A stretch of 64,000 nt of DNA from Candidula unifasciata (taxonomy: Eukaryota; Mollusca; Gastropoda; Stylommatophora; Geomitridae): assembly GCA_905116865.2 (NCBI GenBank), contig CAJHNH020006924.1:125001-189000 (forward strand), in the 5' to 3' direction. The position numbers and the translations under genes are program-made. Of this stretch, positions 44,301 through 49,454 are shown piece after piece (within the stretch, counting starts at the first letter, position 1; each line of letters begins with the position of its first letter). The notes under the pieces are model-generated. The model saw nothing but the letters and a program-made list of their open reading frames with translations, ran no database searches and was not told the DNA's origin.

Positions 44301-46298
44301 ACTCCACTAGAAAGATCTGTGGAAGGAGGGATAGATGAAGACAACGAGAGATTCTTGACAATCTTGTTGCATGGCATGGAGGTGTGTCCGCACACGAACT
44401 GATACAAGCTGCAGGAGATCACAGATTGTGGAGAGGCATGATTGCCCACGCCAGTCAGCAAGGCATCTGATGATAATGATCCGATATCAGCAAACTCTTA
44501 ATTTGTTGCCTTTCATGACATACTTGCTAGGAGTGGTATATCTATTTTTTCTCCCCCCCCCCCCCCCCTCCACCATCCTAAAATGAGGCCTCAGAAACTA
44601 CGTTATGGAGCCAACGGTTTAACTGAGTAATAATCAATTTGGGAGCTGCAGAAGTCTAGTGGCTAAACTCTTACCTGGCCTGGAAGATTTTGAATTTAAA
44701 AATATCATCTTTCCTCTCAGGTCCACCCAGCCTAAAATAGATATTAGGAAATGTCTTGTGAAGATAAGGTGACCATCAAAATGTTGACCAAATCATCCAT
44801 CAAAAGCCCACTGGTCTATAAAAATGTAAGGCATTATTTGCCCAATGCACCACTGGGGTGAAAGGGTCTTTTTTTTTAAATCATAAAATTAGTAAATCAT
44901 TGTTCTGCCTCTTCCATTCTTCTGAAACCTGCATTATGGCCATATATATGTTTGGTGGAGTTGTCCTGGCATAGTGGTTAGTGCACTTGCTTACCCAGAC
45001 AGTTATTCAGGTCCCATCTCTTGTCAGCAGTAAGGTTTTTTTTTTTTTTTTTGTTAAAATCAATCAGATGCTGATGTCAGTTCAGCAACATTTAAAAAAA
45101 AAAAAGTACATTATTTTAAAAATTATCTGTAAAAGGGAGGTAAGGAAAGGAATTTCACTATGCTGTGACCTTAAACATACAAACATACAAAGGCCTAAAC
45201 AGTGTCAGAGAAGGATGTTTACTACCCAGGAGTGTCACATGATTTGTTTTCATTTCACAAAAAGTTTTTAATCAATTGAAAAAAACTATACTAGGAATCA
45301 CTGTTGGTGGCCAGTCAAGCTGATGAGTGTATCTTGACAGTAACTAGTCAGAAGGAACTACATAAAATAGAATAAGCGGAAACAGAAACTGAAAAACATA
45401 GCCTTAGCTTGAATAACAGAAAGACTGTGACACAAAGAAATCATGGCTAAATGTACCATCAAAGTCAATGGGGTAAGGGGATAAATTCCACTAAGGAGAG
45501 ACATTCCAGTACATCTAGGTGAGGAGAACATCACATGGAAGATTATTACACAGATAAGGAACAAAATCAGACAAGCTGTCCACGTTTGGGTTTCAGGGAT
45601 CCACTGTGGTGAAAAAAAGAATAGACCCACTGCCTCTCCAACAAGCATGTCAAAGGAGCCGTCTGATTGGGGGCATCCTTTGAAGTGGGAGCGCATCTGT
45701 TTGAGAGGAAAGGAAGCAATGGTCTGCATAGAAAAAAGCCAGATCTTTATAACAGATGCACATGAAATTCATTACTCAGAAGATAGCAGTAAACTATTAT
45801 TGTGGAATTGAACAGGGATGATTGGGATTGAGTAATTGTGATGGAACAGAAGAAATAAACTGGTAGAATGTATACAGAATTTGATCTGCGTTTCAGTTTC
45901 AGTGTTGTCAATTACAGAAAGCTGTATTTGTTTCAGAGTAAAAGTGCCATGTTTAAAGTGAGCCAGCTTTCTTACAACATGATTCTGAAATATTTACATA
46001 CTGAAGGTTGAAATAAATAAGCAAGCATTACCAATGATGGCAGTCAGTAACTAAGACACTTAGCGATGAATGACAATATACTTCAATATACGATATGATT
46101 AGTCACGGTAAATTAAATTAATAGTATTAATATAATACTTCACTTTTTAATCAGTTAAAAAAAAATACTTTTTTTTTTTTAAGTTTTAAAATGATATATT
46201 GCAAAGGGCGGAACGTTTTTTTTTTTTTTTATATTTATAAACTGTTTTTTGTTAGCAAATCTGATGTCCACCTTTCCTGAAGGACGTGCTCTCCACAT
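17236..46298 (-). CDS. IMMT: MIC60/mitofilin, MICOS complex inner-membrane subunit (15 coding exons)
   Basis: MIC60 is the membrane-anchored core of MICOS, which forms crista junctions in the mitochondrial inner membrane and tethers it to the outer membrane. I joined 15 minus-strand exons: 46298-46272, 43894-43815, 42127-41948, 40171-40120, 38643-38589, 36688-36653, 34567(or 34570)-34487, 32243-32104, 31420-31326, 27612-27477, 27118-26998, 25181-24973, 21877-21649, 20603-20443 and 17688-17236. They total 2055 nt (684 aa), with matching splice phases and no internal stop; vertebrate MIC60 is about 750 aa. Order seen: a basic N-terminal presequence (MWRARPSGK), one membrane segment at about residues 42-62 followed by YDPNFRQQ, an acidic low-complexity linker, a long coiled coil (about 170-460), and the C-terminal mitofilin domain with SYLHSLL, GESRRAASDW and LETKQIV. 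An in-frame TGA at 46325-46323 precedes the ATG. Exon joins are inferred, without transcript data; family identity is near certain. Confidence 0.93.
17877..17922. repeat. (TA)n(CA)n microsatellite
   Basis: ATATATATAT CTTTATATATATATA then (CA)9. Confidence 0.95.
17935..18165 (+). mobile_element. tRNA-derived SINE family 1, copy 1
   Basis: tRNA-like head with A-box-like TAGCTTAGGCATTG and B-box-like GAGTTTGATCCCAG, then a conserved body GCAATGACAAATTACTGGAG, CCTAGAAAAACCAC, GGTTGGTTCTGCAACGTCTT. MIC60 intron 14. Confidence 0.85.
18180..18410 (-). mobile_element. tRNA-derived SINE family 2, copy 2
   Basis: Minus strand: A-box-like GCTGTGGTGCAGCGGCTAGA, B-box-like TATAGGTTTGGGTCC, then CAACCCAGCCTTAAGTGGGT and TCCTGGGAAGTAAAGGTGGC. 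Confidence 0.87.
18455..18700 (-). mobile_element. tRNA-derived SINE family 2, copy 3
   Basis: Minus strand: GAGGTCTTGAGTTTGAATCC (B box), then CTCAGACTAATATGGGTACC and GGAAATATCCTGGAAAGAAT, ending GTGCACACATGAAG-like text. Tandem with copy 2 in the same orientation. Confidence 0.75.
18725..19090 (+). pseudogene. I-type LINE 3' end (C-terminal Cys/His motif), copy 1
   Basis: The plus frame reads AQDDYHIMDRPEQVIILRLR, TGHNRLRSHMYNKFKIGQSA and MCTCGLAPETTDHILQDCP, ending ELQKTVKFILETALQI-stop at 19047, then an (AAG)n tail. The CxCG...HILxxCP motif after RNase H marks RNase H-containing (I/Jockey group) LINEs in animals. A 5'-truncated insert in MIC60 intron 14. Confidence 0.87.
19755..19858. 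repeat. (GT)n(AT)n(AC)n microsatellite
   Basis: GT tract, then TATATATA, then ACACACAC: nearly palindromic, so able to form a hairpin. A similar tract is at 20272-20365. Confidence 0.93.
19925..20170 (+). mobile_element. tRNA-derived SINE family 1, copy 2
   Basis: B box GGTTCGATACCAG at 19985; body GCAATGGCAAACTACAGGAG, CTTAGAAAAACCACACAACA, GGTTGGTTCTGCAATGTCCT. About 75-80% like copy 1 by eye. Confidence 0.87.
20272..20365. repeat. Palindromic (TG/TA/AC) microsatellite
   Basis: CACACACACACATATACATA, then (TA)10 and TGTATATGTGTGTGTGTG; the arms are complementary. Confidence 0.9.
20443..20603 (-). CDS. IMMT: MIC60 exon 14
   Basis: Acceptor ATTTCAG|CTCGAG and donor AACCAG|GTAGTG. Encodes ARAASEKLTRSAQNLWLSC and IALNSLITFG, ending NVQAILEAANQ; the 'LWLSxxAL' motif starts the C-terminal mitofilin domain. 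Confidence 0.94.
21649..21877 (-). CDS. IMMT: MIC60 exon 13
   Basis: Acceptor ATCTGTAG|CAAATG and donor CGAAG|GTAAAC. Encodes QMDYLVKLETEVRKQLARQA, then AAHSDHLKDVLAVQKQEL; the AAHxDHLxDVL pattern is strongly conserved in MIC60. Ends RLKGIEAAVE. Confidence 0.95.
22325..22485. repeat. Dispersed repeat family D, copy 1
   Basis: TGTGTATTCTGGTTTGTAAC, ACAGTCATATGTCATTCATG and AATTTGAAGCTGACCAGTTA. Other copies at 32755-32905 and, shorter, 39575-39660. Confidence 0.72.
22549..23940 (-). pseudogene. LINE family A, internally deleted copy in MIC60 intron 12
   Basis: Minus strand: the N-terminal endonuclease block (MATWNISGMGDKETELAELM, 23938-23720), GFIIAPEIATF and YIQVYAPCNDTY, then an abrupt join near 23560-23580 into the reverse-transcriptase segment (ENYGIRDQLLDNIIALYQ), ELLFADDQCL with intact FADD (about 23340), and the C-terminus 23231-22549 (REFKYLGRIFTDDGRLKREI, IPTLCYQCQTWTLN, KWFCHQVRM, GRKARGRPRKIW). 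About 1.5 kb present in the 49-52 kb copy is missing. Inserted in the same strand sense as MIC60. Confidence 0.9.
24220..24345. repeat. Dispersed repeat family F, copy 1
   Basis: ACAGACCCACTGCCTGTCGA, GGGGGCTTCCTTTGAAGTCA and GAGCGCATCTGCCTGACAGG. Also at 45600-45735, 56280-56400, 58905-59050 and, weaker, 62935-63045. Confidence 0.8.
24973..25181 (-). CDS. IMMT: MIC60 exon 12 with GC donor
   Basis: Encodes EDELNILIAHSFRRVEQLQK and a glutamine/glutamate-rich coiled coil to FEHEKAKL; DDLNxLIAHAHRRIDQL is the family signature here. Acceptor ACTGTCAG|AGGATG. The donor that fits the phase is TTG|GCAAGT, a textbook GC-AG donor; the GT four bases later would shift the frame of exon 13. Confidence 0.9.
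26285..26510 (-). mobile_element. tRNA-derived SINE family 3, copy 1
   Basis: Minus strand: A-box-like GAAGCGGCTGGCCAAACGGT, B box GACCTGGGTTCAAATCCTCT, a TCGGGGAAAAATA body, and a tail with CTATGTGGTCGTAAATTCTC, CCGCAACAGGGGTATAATAA. Just 5' of MIC60 exon 11 in transcript order (intron 11). Confidence 0.83.
26998..27118 (-). CDS. IMMT: MIC60 exon 11
   Basis: Acceptor CCCTAG|GTTCGA and donor GTCAAG|GTATGT. Encodes VRQAEANMVQKYKELVEKGR, then KQFQKEIESLVPAEKLSQ, matching the family pattern 'VxQAxxxFxxELxSLxP'. Coiled-coil region. Confidence 0.9.
27477..27612 (-). CDS. IMMT: MIC60 exon 10
   Basis: Acceptor TTGTTTCTAG|GAAATG and donor TCACAG|GTGAAC. Encodes CVEKLQDVIQEGKNNQ through SEFMKELGNVNSQ, coiled-coil region. 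It enters with one base and leaves in phase 0. Confidence 0.87.
28118..28340. repeat. About 35-bp minisatellite, six copies
   Basis: Repeats of ATTAATGCTGAACTTTTC followed by TCTATGGCCTAAGCTAA, diverged. A further copy of the core is at 31204-31230, beyond the Mutator-like element. Confidence 0.8.
28345..31200 (+). mobile_element. Mutator-like DNA transposon, degenerate, approximate ends
   Basis: The transposase pseudogene is flanked by a 13-bp perfect inverted match, AAAATCATAAATT at 28359-28371 and its complement at 31180-31192. The ends are estimated from that. Outside it, the same 35-bp minisatellite motif (GAACTTTTCTCTATGG) occurs in direct orientation on both sides, so the element probably sits inside an older array. 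No clear 8-10 bp target duplication could be fixed. Confidence 0.6.
28924..30540 (+). pseudogene. Broken Mutator-like (MULE) transposase gene in MIC60 intron 9
   Basis: The ATG frame at 28924-29433 contains zinc-binding pairs (CSQCGQPL, CHCQCQQ-like cysteines). It is followed in another frame by SCDGTWQRRGFQSKNGVVT and CNPCAKH..HAQNC. It returns to the first frame for YCLRYVSCLGDRDSKSF, LECCRHVQKRMGRHL, CAHEGTQNTNESFHNSIW and PKTGFVGRPRL. These are the conserved blocks of the animal 'Mutator-like transposase' domain (DDE type: D in CDGTW, D in GDRDS, a later E). The gene is dead: frameshifts near 29420 and 29680 and an in-frame TGA at 29692-29694. The usual GDGDS reads GDRDS here. It lies opposite in orientation to MIC60. 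Confidence 0.83.
31326..31420 (-). CDS. IMMT: MIC60 exon 9
   Basis: Acceptor TTTTCACAG|GTTTTT. Encodes VFGTDPWEAVAVANREREQA followed by LLRASEKVLEL. The phase of exon 10 requires the donor CTCAA|GTTCGT; a better-looking GTATAAG four bases on would break the frame. The 3' edge is therefore less certain than the exon itself. Confidence 0.82.
31520..31760 (+). mobile_element. tRNA-derived SINE family 2, copy 4
   Basis: TCTTGGGTTGGAATCCACAC (B box), TCCAGCCTCAGATGGGAACA, TCCTGGGAAGTAAAGGCGGC and TTTTGACCACATCACCTGTT. MIC60 intron 8. Confidence 0.8.
32104..32243 (-). CDS. IMMT: MIC60 exon 8 (start of coiled coil)
   Basis: Acceptor TTATTTAG|CACTGG and donor GAAGAT|GTGAGC. Encodes ALETLLHKLLANSQILVTEA, then KAQTEAAASTRHHSELLKQA and LNNVED, a helix with heptad leucines like the coiled-coil region of MIC60. 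Confidence 0.88.
32480..32705. repeat. Duplicated segment, copy 1
   Basis: GGCTAACATGGCAGAAAAAA through CAGTATGGACTATTAGAAGA is about 97% identical to 33534-33757, with about 1.05 kb between copies. MIC60 intron 7. Confidence 0.93.
32755..32905. repeat. Dispersed repeat family D, copy 2
   Basis: TGTGTATTCTTGTTTGTAAT, ACAGTCATTTATGACTGTGA and AATGTGAAGCTGACTAGTTC. Confidence 0.72.
33175..33250. mobile_element. hAT-type terminal fragment
   Basis: CAGCTATTTAACTGCTGGCC and CACGGGCCAAATGTGGC resemble the common hAT end CAGGG(T/C)..TTCAACT..CGGCCCGCGGGCC. No partner end found. Confidence 0.4.
33445..33915 (+). mobile_element. tRNA-derived SINE family 1, copy 3, split by a duplication
   Basis: Head GGCCTCTGTGGCTTAGGCAC at 33451, body GGCAATGGCAAACTACTGAA and CTTGCCTAGAAAAAAACCAC at 33809-33860. 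The middle (33534-33765) is foreign; the text of the break is duplicated. Confidence 0.83.
33534..33757. repeat. Duplicated segment, copy 2, interrupting a SINE
   Basis: Partner of 32480-32705. It lies between two parts of a tRNA-derived SINE: on either side the SINE text 'TTGCGTTGGTTTTGACA..ACACCAAGAGCTG' appears twice. Confidence 0.88.
34487..34570 (-). CDS. IMMT: MIC60 exon 7 with tandem acceptor
   Basis: The acceptor reads TTGTTCAGCAG, so the exon can begin at 34570 or 34567; both keep the frame and differ by one codon (extra Ala). Encodes SQEKIDPSAGETQLQRRDED, ending NSA before the donor GCAG|GTTTGT. Acidic linker region. Confidence 0.82.
34850..35035 (+). mobile_element. SINE family 2, copy 5 (diverged)
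   Basis: GTTATCTGGCTGCCAAGACA, GGTCCTAGTTCAATGCC (B box) and GTCTGGGAAGTCAAGGTGAC. MIC60 intron 6. Confidence 0.65.
35036..36650. other. MIC60 intron 6, mostly unassigned
   Basis: Contains an 111-codon plus-strand ORF (35639-35974, basic, KKKKETLKQTL) and a 105-codon ORF at 36117. Neither has a motif or splice support; probably chance or old repeat. Confidence 0.45.
36653..36688 (-). CDS. IMMT: MIC60 exon 6 (36-nt mini-exon)
   Basis: Acceptor TTATTTACAG|ATTCTT and donor GTTCAAG|GTATGA. Encodes SSTEKDVSVQ in the variable linker. It is a multiple of three and symmetric in phase, so skipping it would keep the frame; it may be alternatively used. Confidence 0.75.
37288..37405. repeat. Tandem duplication of about 57 bp in MIC60 intron 5
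   Basis: TTTCTGACATGAGAAAATTA, ATGCCCAGTAAAGCTAAGAG and AAACTTRAATGATG are present twice with one substitution. Confidence 0.9.
38589..38643 (-). CDS. IMMT: MIC60 exon 5
   Basis: Acceptor TTTCCCAG|ATTTCA and donor ATAATAG|GTAAAT. Encodes ISTDDKKDTAVEKGFNII, part of the variable charged linker. No conserved motif; supported by splice sites and phase. Confidence 0.75.
39695..39935 (+). mobile_element. tRNA-derived SINE family 4, copy 1
   Basis: Head GTGGTGCCGAGGCACAGAGT, B box GAGGTTCCGGGTTTAACCCC, body ACTTGGACTTCTAGTAATTC and 3' end CTTGGCAGTTGGAAATTGAA AAGAGTAGC. MIC60 intron 4. Confidence 0.85.
40120..40171 (-). CDS. IMMT: MIC60 exon 4 (52-nt exon)
   Basis: Acceptor TTTATTTCAG|AAAACAG and donor CCCATT|GTGAGA. 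Encodes KQIPEIPASFEGPPIPI. Found because exons 3 and 5 do not join in phase; this exon takes one base and ends in phase 0, restoring the frame. Confidence 0.8.
40510..41822. repeat. About 33-bp minisatellite split by the mariner insertion
   Basis: Unit CCATCACAGCTCTATGAACT plus ACTATACATTATA. One copy lies left of the mariner (40527-40558) and about six to the right (41623-41822). Joining the flanks at the TA restores the unit. Confidence 0.85.
40559..41622 (+). mobile_element. Mariner-like transposon with intact inverted repeats, dead transposase
   Basis: Inverted repeats begin GAGGCGTGTTT and end AAGTAAGTCC at both ends (about 25 bp, one or two mismatches), flanked by TA at 40557-40558 and 41623-41624, the canonical mariner target duplication. 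The interior encodes mariner catalytic blocks: GDETWISYTN (about 40973-41002), HDNA (about 41253) and YSPNLAPSDYHLF (about 41313), the D,D34D layout. An in-frame TGA follows HDNA and several frameshifts break the gene. It sits in MIC60 intron 3. Confidence 0.93.
41948..42127 (-). CDS. IMMT: MIC60 exon 3 (transmembrane segment)
   Basis: Acceptor TTTCCACAG|AAATAC and donor ACCAG|GTATGT. Encodes the inner-membrane anchor (KILGFGLPATAGSLLGYVWY) and the conserved following motif YDPNFRQQLQANIPYVKELLEVIL, the intermembrane-space face of MIC60 proteins. Confidence 0.92.
42745..43075 (-). pseudogene. LINE family B fragment, copy 3 (diverged)
   Basis: Same order of blocks as the copy at 57.3-57.7 kb (GCCTTGCCAACTGGC, ACAGATCTTTCCAGTGGTCA, CTCATAACATGGCC, CTGTCCAAGGAATAC) but more diverged. 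Lies in MIC60 intron 2. Confidence 0.75.
43300..43690 (-). repeat. Dispersed repeat family C, copy 3
   Basis: Opposite orientation: GTGTCGAACGTCAGCCAGAT, CCCTTACAAAATCCAGCTTT and AAGTGGTGCAGAACTGACCA align to the 54-kb copy. MIC60 intron 2. Confidence 0.75.
43815..43894 (-). CDS. IMMT: MIC60 exon 2
   Basis: Acceptor TTTTCACAG|GGGTGG and donor AAATC|GTAAG. Encodes GWHFINAIKQL followed by a proline- and lysine-rich stretch (PAPLPMPKSPAK), the end of the presequence before the membrane segment. It runs from phase 0 to phase 2. Confidence 0.82.
44060..44475 (+). pseudogene. LINE family B reverse-transcriptase C-terminal fragment, copy 1
   Basis: The plus frame reads FEASEMWFYRRMLKIPWTAK, KSSLEVLKEAGAQRQLI and IRKRQVIIFWLCNGK, then ILDNLVAWHGGVSAHELIQA and HRLWRGMIAHASQ with a frame shift between. 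'EMWFYRRMLRISWT' is a hallmark of the tail of RTE/CR1-type LINE ORFs. Located in MIC60 intron 1. Confidence 0.82.
44645..44870 (+). mobile_element. SINE family 2, copy 6
   Basis: GCAGAAGTCTAGTGGCTAAA, then CCACCCAGCCTAAAATAGAT, AAATGTTGACCAAATCATCC and CCCACTGGTCTATAAAAATG, the same 3' text as copy 1. A tRNA-like head (GTCCTGGCATAGTGGTTAGT) of another copy lies at 44957. Confidence 0.72.
45600..45735. repeat. Dispersed repeat family F, copy 2
   Basis: CCCACTGCCTCTCCAACAAG, CATCCTTTGAAGTGGGAGCG and CATCTGTTTGAGAGG; same orientation as 24.2 kb. Confidence 0.8.
46272..46298 (-). CDS. IMMT: MIC60 exon 1 (start codon and presequence)
   Basis: Encodes MWRARPSGK and ends AAG|GTGGAC in phase 0, which fits exon 2. 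The ATG has A at -3 and an in-frame TGA nine codons upstream. The basic, arginine-rich start suits a mitochondrial targeting sequence. It is the least certain coding exon because it is short and the donor is not a full consensus. Confidence 0.68.
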
Positions 46299-46299
46299 A

Positions 46300-46500
46300 T
46301 TGACAGGTATAACTCTCCGAAATCAGTGGTTTTGTCGTTGTCCGTGAGGTAGCTGTCCACTTGTCAGCACAACCAAACATCAACACACCGGCGTCCAACT
46401 TTCACATCCAAGGTGAAGTTCTGCCACCAGCGATGGCTTTTTTAACGCGTCGGCCAATTTCTTTTTCTTTTTAGACATCCGTTATTGTTGTTTTTTTTTT
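46300..46500 (-). promoter_or_regulatory. MIC60 5' UTR and promoter region
   Basis: CpG-containing stretch (CCGTGAGG, CACCGGCG, ACGCGTCGG) just upstream of the start exon in otherwise AT-rich, CpG-poor DNA, as expected for a housekeeping promoter. No TATA box stands out. A 32-codon ORF beginning MSKKKKKLADALKK (46478-46380) would be an upstream ORF if transcription starts above it. Confidence 0.4.
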
Positions 46501-46564
46501 TTTTATACTTCTGTAGATAATGCTAAAACATTTTATAGGTGTTTAAAGGTGAGTTGAGTTGAAT

Positions 46565-46665
46565 CAAGAATTGATATCACAGCACTGGAGCTTTCCCATG
46601 CGCTCTCCGTCCTCGTATTCAACAGCCAGCGCAGAGTTCCAATACTACTGGTACCTGTTGTAACG
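46565..46665 (-). repeat. Dispersed repeat family C, copy 4 (upstream of MIC60)
   Basis: GAATTGATATCACAGCACTG, CCGTCCTCGTATTCAACAGC and TTCCAATACTACTGGTACC resemble the reversed 3' half of the 1745-2080 copy. It sits about 100 bp upstream of the likely MIC60 promoter. Confidence 0.6.
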
Positions 46666-46954
46666 TGGTTTATGTACCCCATGCCTTTCTTCTGATTGTA
46701 GTGAGCAGTTTAAATATGTTTAAATGTGTCAAAACCGCATTAGGGGGCTACAATAACATGATCAAGTTTAACTTCAGAACAAGACATATCGAAAAATAGT
46801 ATTGAACTTGACAAGAAACTATGAACAATAAAATTTACTTTTACTTTTATAAAATAAATGGAAAACACTTCACACAATAAATCAATTTTATCAGATGTTA
46901 GGAAAAGAATTATCGCATGCCGTATACACCCAGCTTTAACCTTTGCTTGCGAAT

Positions 46955-47035
46955 TCTGGACAATTATTAAACAAGCCAAACAATTTATTGAGGCCGCGAA
47001 GATGTGATTTTACAGAAGAACCCTAGAAGAAGAAA
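46955..47035 (+). pseudogene. LINE family B fragment, copy 4 (short)
   Basis: CTGGACAATTATTAAACAAG, then CCAAACAATTTATTGAGGCC and TTTTACAGAAGAACCCTAG parallel 44093-44150 of copy 1. Only about 80 bp. Confidence 0.6.
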
Positions 47036-47234
47036 AAAAACTAGCTTAGATAGACAACAGATTCGAATCATGATGTAGCTACTGTTGCTTTCATTCTTTC
47101 TGACTCTACTGTGGCCTCGAGAGATAAAAGGAATTGTATCATCTATAGTCTCTTCCAGAAGTCCTGCAGCAATTAAAAAATCCATAACTTTGTAACCGTT
47201 CAGTCTCCCCCCCCCCCCCAAAAAAAAATTTTTT

Positions 47235-47345
47235 TTTTGCCAATTACGCCTTTATTATACCACTTTGCGGTATGGGGAGGGTCTTTCAGGCTGAGGTTTT
47301 ACGGCCGCATGGCTTGTGCTGTGGCCACGACTGTACAGTGATGAG
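47235..47345 (-). mobile_element. SINE family 3, copy 2 (3' half)
   Basis: On the plus strand, CAATTACGCCTTTATTATAC, GCTGAGGTTTTACGGCCGCA and CATGGCTTGTGCTGTGGCCA match the tail of the 26.3-kb copy. The central part closely resembles the 38-bp satellite unit at 2.3-5.4 kb. Confidence 0.75.
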
Positions 47346-47724
47346 GTGTCCAGGGCTTGCACCGCTCTCGTCACGGGTCAGTCCGGTGTGAGGTGTCCTG
47401 AGTTCCGCCCTGGTCACGAGCCGACACGGCATCACTAGCATCATCATCATTATTATCATCAGCATCACCATCATCAACATTACAATAACGATATTTGAAT
47501 CTTTATTTATTTGATTGAAACTGCTTACAGTGTTCAACAAAAAGTTTTTATTTAAATTACATTTTATTTAAACTAAATTAAATTTAGTTATGTAACCGAA
47601 GAAATTTTCTGCCAAACTAGCAGCGGTCCGACTAATGTCTATATTGTCGGATCATAAATCATATTTTGCAGACCTAACCACTAGTAGACACACAATCTCA
47701 GTACGGTTGAGACTGATTAGAAAT

Positions 47725-47792
47725 GTTGTGGTTTTCTGTATGTCTTCTCGGGTTGCTTGGGTGATGGATTTGTTTATCTTTTTACAGGTTTC
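47725..47792 (-). pseudogene. Short LINE family A fragment
   Basis: The minus strand reads ETCKKINKSITQATRED, nearly the same as the C-terminal VETCKKLNKSMTQAT block of other family A copies. It abuts an ACC/ACT-rich microsatellite. Confidence 0.65.
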
Positions 47793-47990
47793 CACCACCA
47801 CCACTACCAACAGCACTACCACCAATAGTACCTCCTCCACCAGCAGCGCCACCACCACCATTTATAACAGCACCATTACCACCAGCAGGACTACCATCAC
47901 CACAAAGAGCACCACCATCACTACTACTCCTACTACTGCTGCTATTGCTGCTGCTGCTATTACTACTACTGCCTGGGCTTTTTTAAAAGT
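47790..47990. repeat. ACC/ACT-rich trinucleotide tract
   Basis: CCACCACCACTACCAACAGC to CTACTACTGCTGCTATTGCT. Frames across it give only Thr/Ser or Val/Val runs. Confidence 0.9.
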
Positions 47991-48577
47991 GCATTGGGGT
48001 TTTTAAATATTTTCGAGGATAACAAGTTTTTTTTTTAAAACCAATTGGACCAAAGGTTCTGGGTTAAACACACACAAATCTCACTTCAAATCTCCCTATA
48101 TTTTGCCATTATATTCCGCTAACAAAAACTTCCCATTTCACCAACTTCCGTCTCTGATTTAACAGTGTGTTTTGGCGTTTCTTTCTGTTTCTTTTACTTA
48201 GTGGATTCCAGAAAATCCTGTGTTGCATACAACTTCCCCCCCCCCCCACCCACCCCCACCCGATTCTCTACTGTGTCATTGAGAGATGAAACGTGGAATA
48301 GGAAATGTATTATCTAAGCTCATTTTCTTTTGTCCGGTGACCAGCGAACGAACAGTTGAAGTTTCCATGTAACGTATGTGACCTTCCTTGGACATCCGCA
48401 CTCATTAACTTATTCTCAGAACATAAGAGGTTTCCCTCGAGGGAGCTTTCCCCTCCTAGAGAAACTTGTTTATACCCAAAACGAAAGGCGAAAAAATTTC
48501 AGGTATGGCTAATTTTTAAATTGCAGGCCACTTGGCGTAAAAATTCGTTATACTTAGATATACTGCAGGTAAGCATA

Positions 48578-48805
48578 ATCAATCGTCCCCATGTGGGATG
48601 CATTTTTTTTTTCAGCCCCACCATCGCTTCTACCGGGAGCTTTGAATATAGCTGGGGCATAGGTCTGGCCTAGCCATTGATATGGCCAAACGACTGAAAG
48701 GGGTTTTTGGGACTTTCCGCGGGTGATCCACATCCGCATGGTGGCACTATGCGTCACCGGGTGATTATCGCTTGTCTGATGTCCTGGTGGGGTATAAATA
48801 TCCAC
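48578..48805. repeat. About 355-bp spaced tandem pair, first copy
   Basis: GTCCCCATGTGGGATGCATT, GGCCTAGCCATTGATATGGC and CATGGTGGCACTATGCGTCA match 48932-49145 (about 80% by eye). Confidence 0.85.
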
Positions 48806-48931
48806 CTATCTGCAGGTAGGCAGCTTTGAATTTTGACACTTAATGCCATATTTGAAAAATCTATGCTGAACTACATTTGCTTAACGTTGAAGAATTAAAG
48901 GCATTGTTGACTGAAATCATTATATTATAAA

Positions 48932-49145
48932 AAGTCGTCCCCATGTGGGATGCAATTTTTTGTTATTTGAAGCCTCACCATGGCTTCTGCCGGGCGCCTT
49001 AAGTATAGCCAGGTCATAGATATGGCCTAGCCATAGATATGGCCCAACGGCTGGAAGGGGTTTCTGAGACCTCTTCACAGATGGTCGTCATCCACATGAT
49101 GGCACTGTGTCACCGGGTGTCTATCGCTTGTATGATGTCCTGGTG
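48932..49145. repeat. About 355-bp spaced tandem pair, second copy
   Basis: GTCCCCATGTGGGATGCAAT, GGCCTAGCCATAGATATGGC and ATGATGGCACTGTGTCACCG; ends in a CTACTACTG-rich microsatellite. Confidence 0.85.
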
Positions 49146-49159
49146 TTGTACTATTACCT

Positions 49160-49300
49160 ACCTACCGATGCTGTTGCTACTACTGCACCTACTACTATTG
49201 CTGCTGTGGCTACTACTACCACCACCACCACTGCTACTACAACTACAACTAGTACTGTTTCTGCAGTTAATAATACTACTATCACTGCTTCTGCTGCTCC
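49160..49300. repeat. CTA/CTG trinucleotide tract
   Basis: GCTGTTGCTACTACTGCACC to ACTGCTTCTGCTGCTCC. Low complexity; not coding. Confidence 0.88.
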
Positions 49301-49454
49301 TAGTACTTTGCAACTTCATCGCCGATTGGGACAGCATTTGTGTATGTGTCCCTTGATCGCAGCAACACTGTAGGATTCCTTCTCATAGCTCTTGGTGGCG
49401 TGCAATGCTAATTCATTTTTTATGGCGCACATCTATCTATTGTCTTCTTCACTT

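Noticed and set aside
47635..48006. Thr/Ser-rich 123-aa ORF (mucin-like)
   Set aside because: It is the translation of an ACC/ACT microsatellite fused to a LINE fragment.
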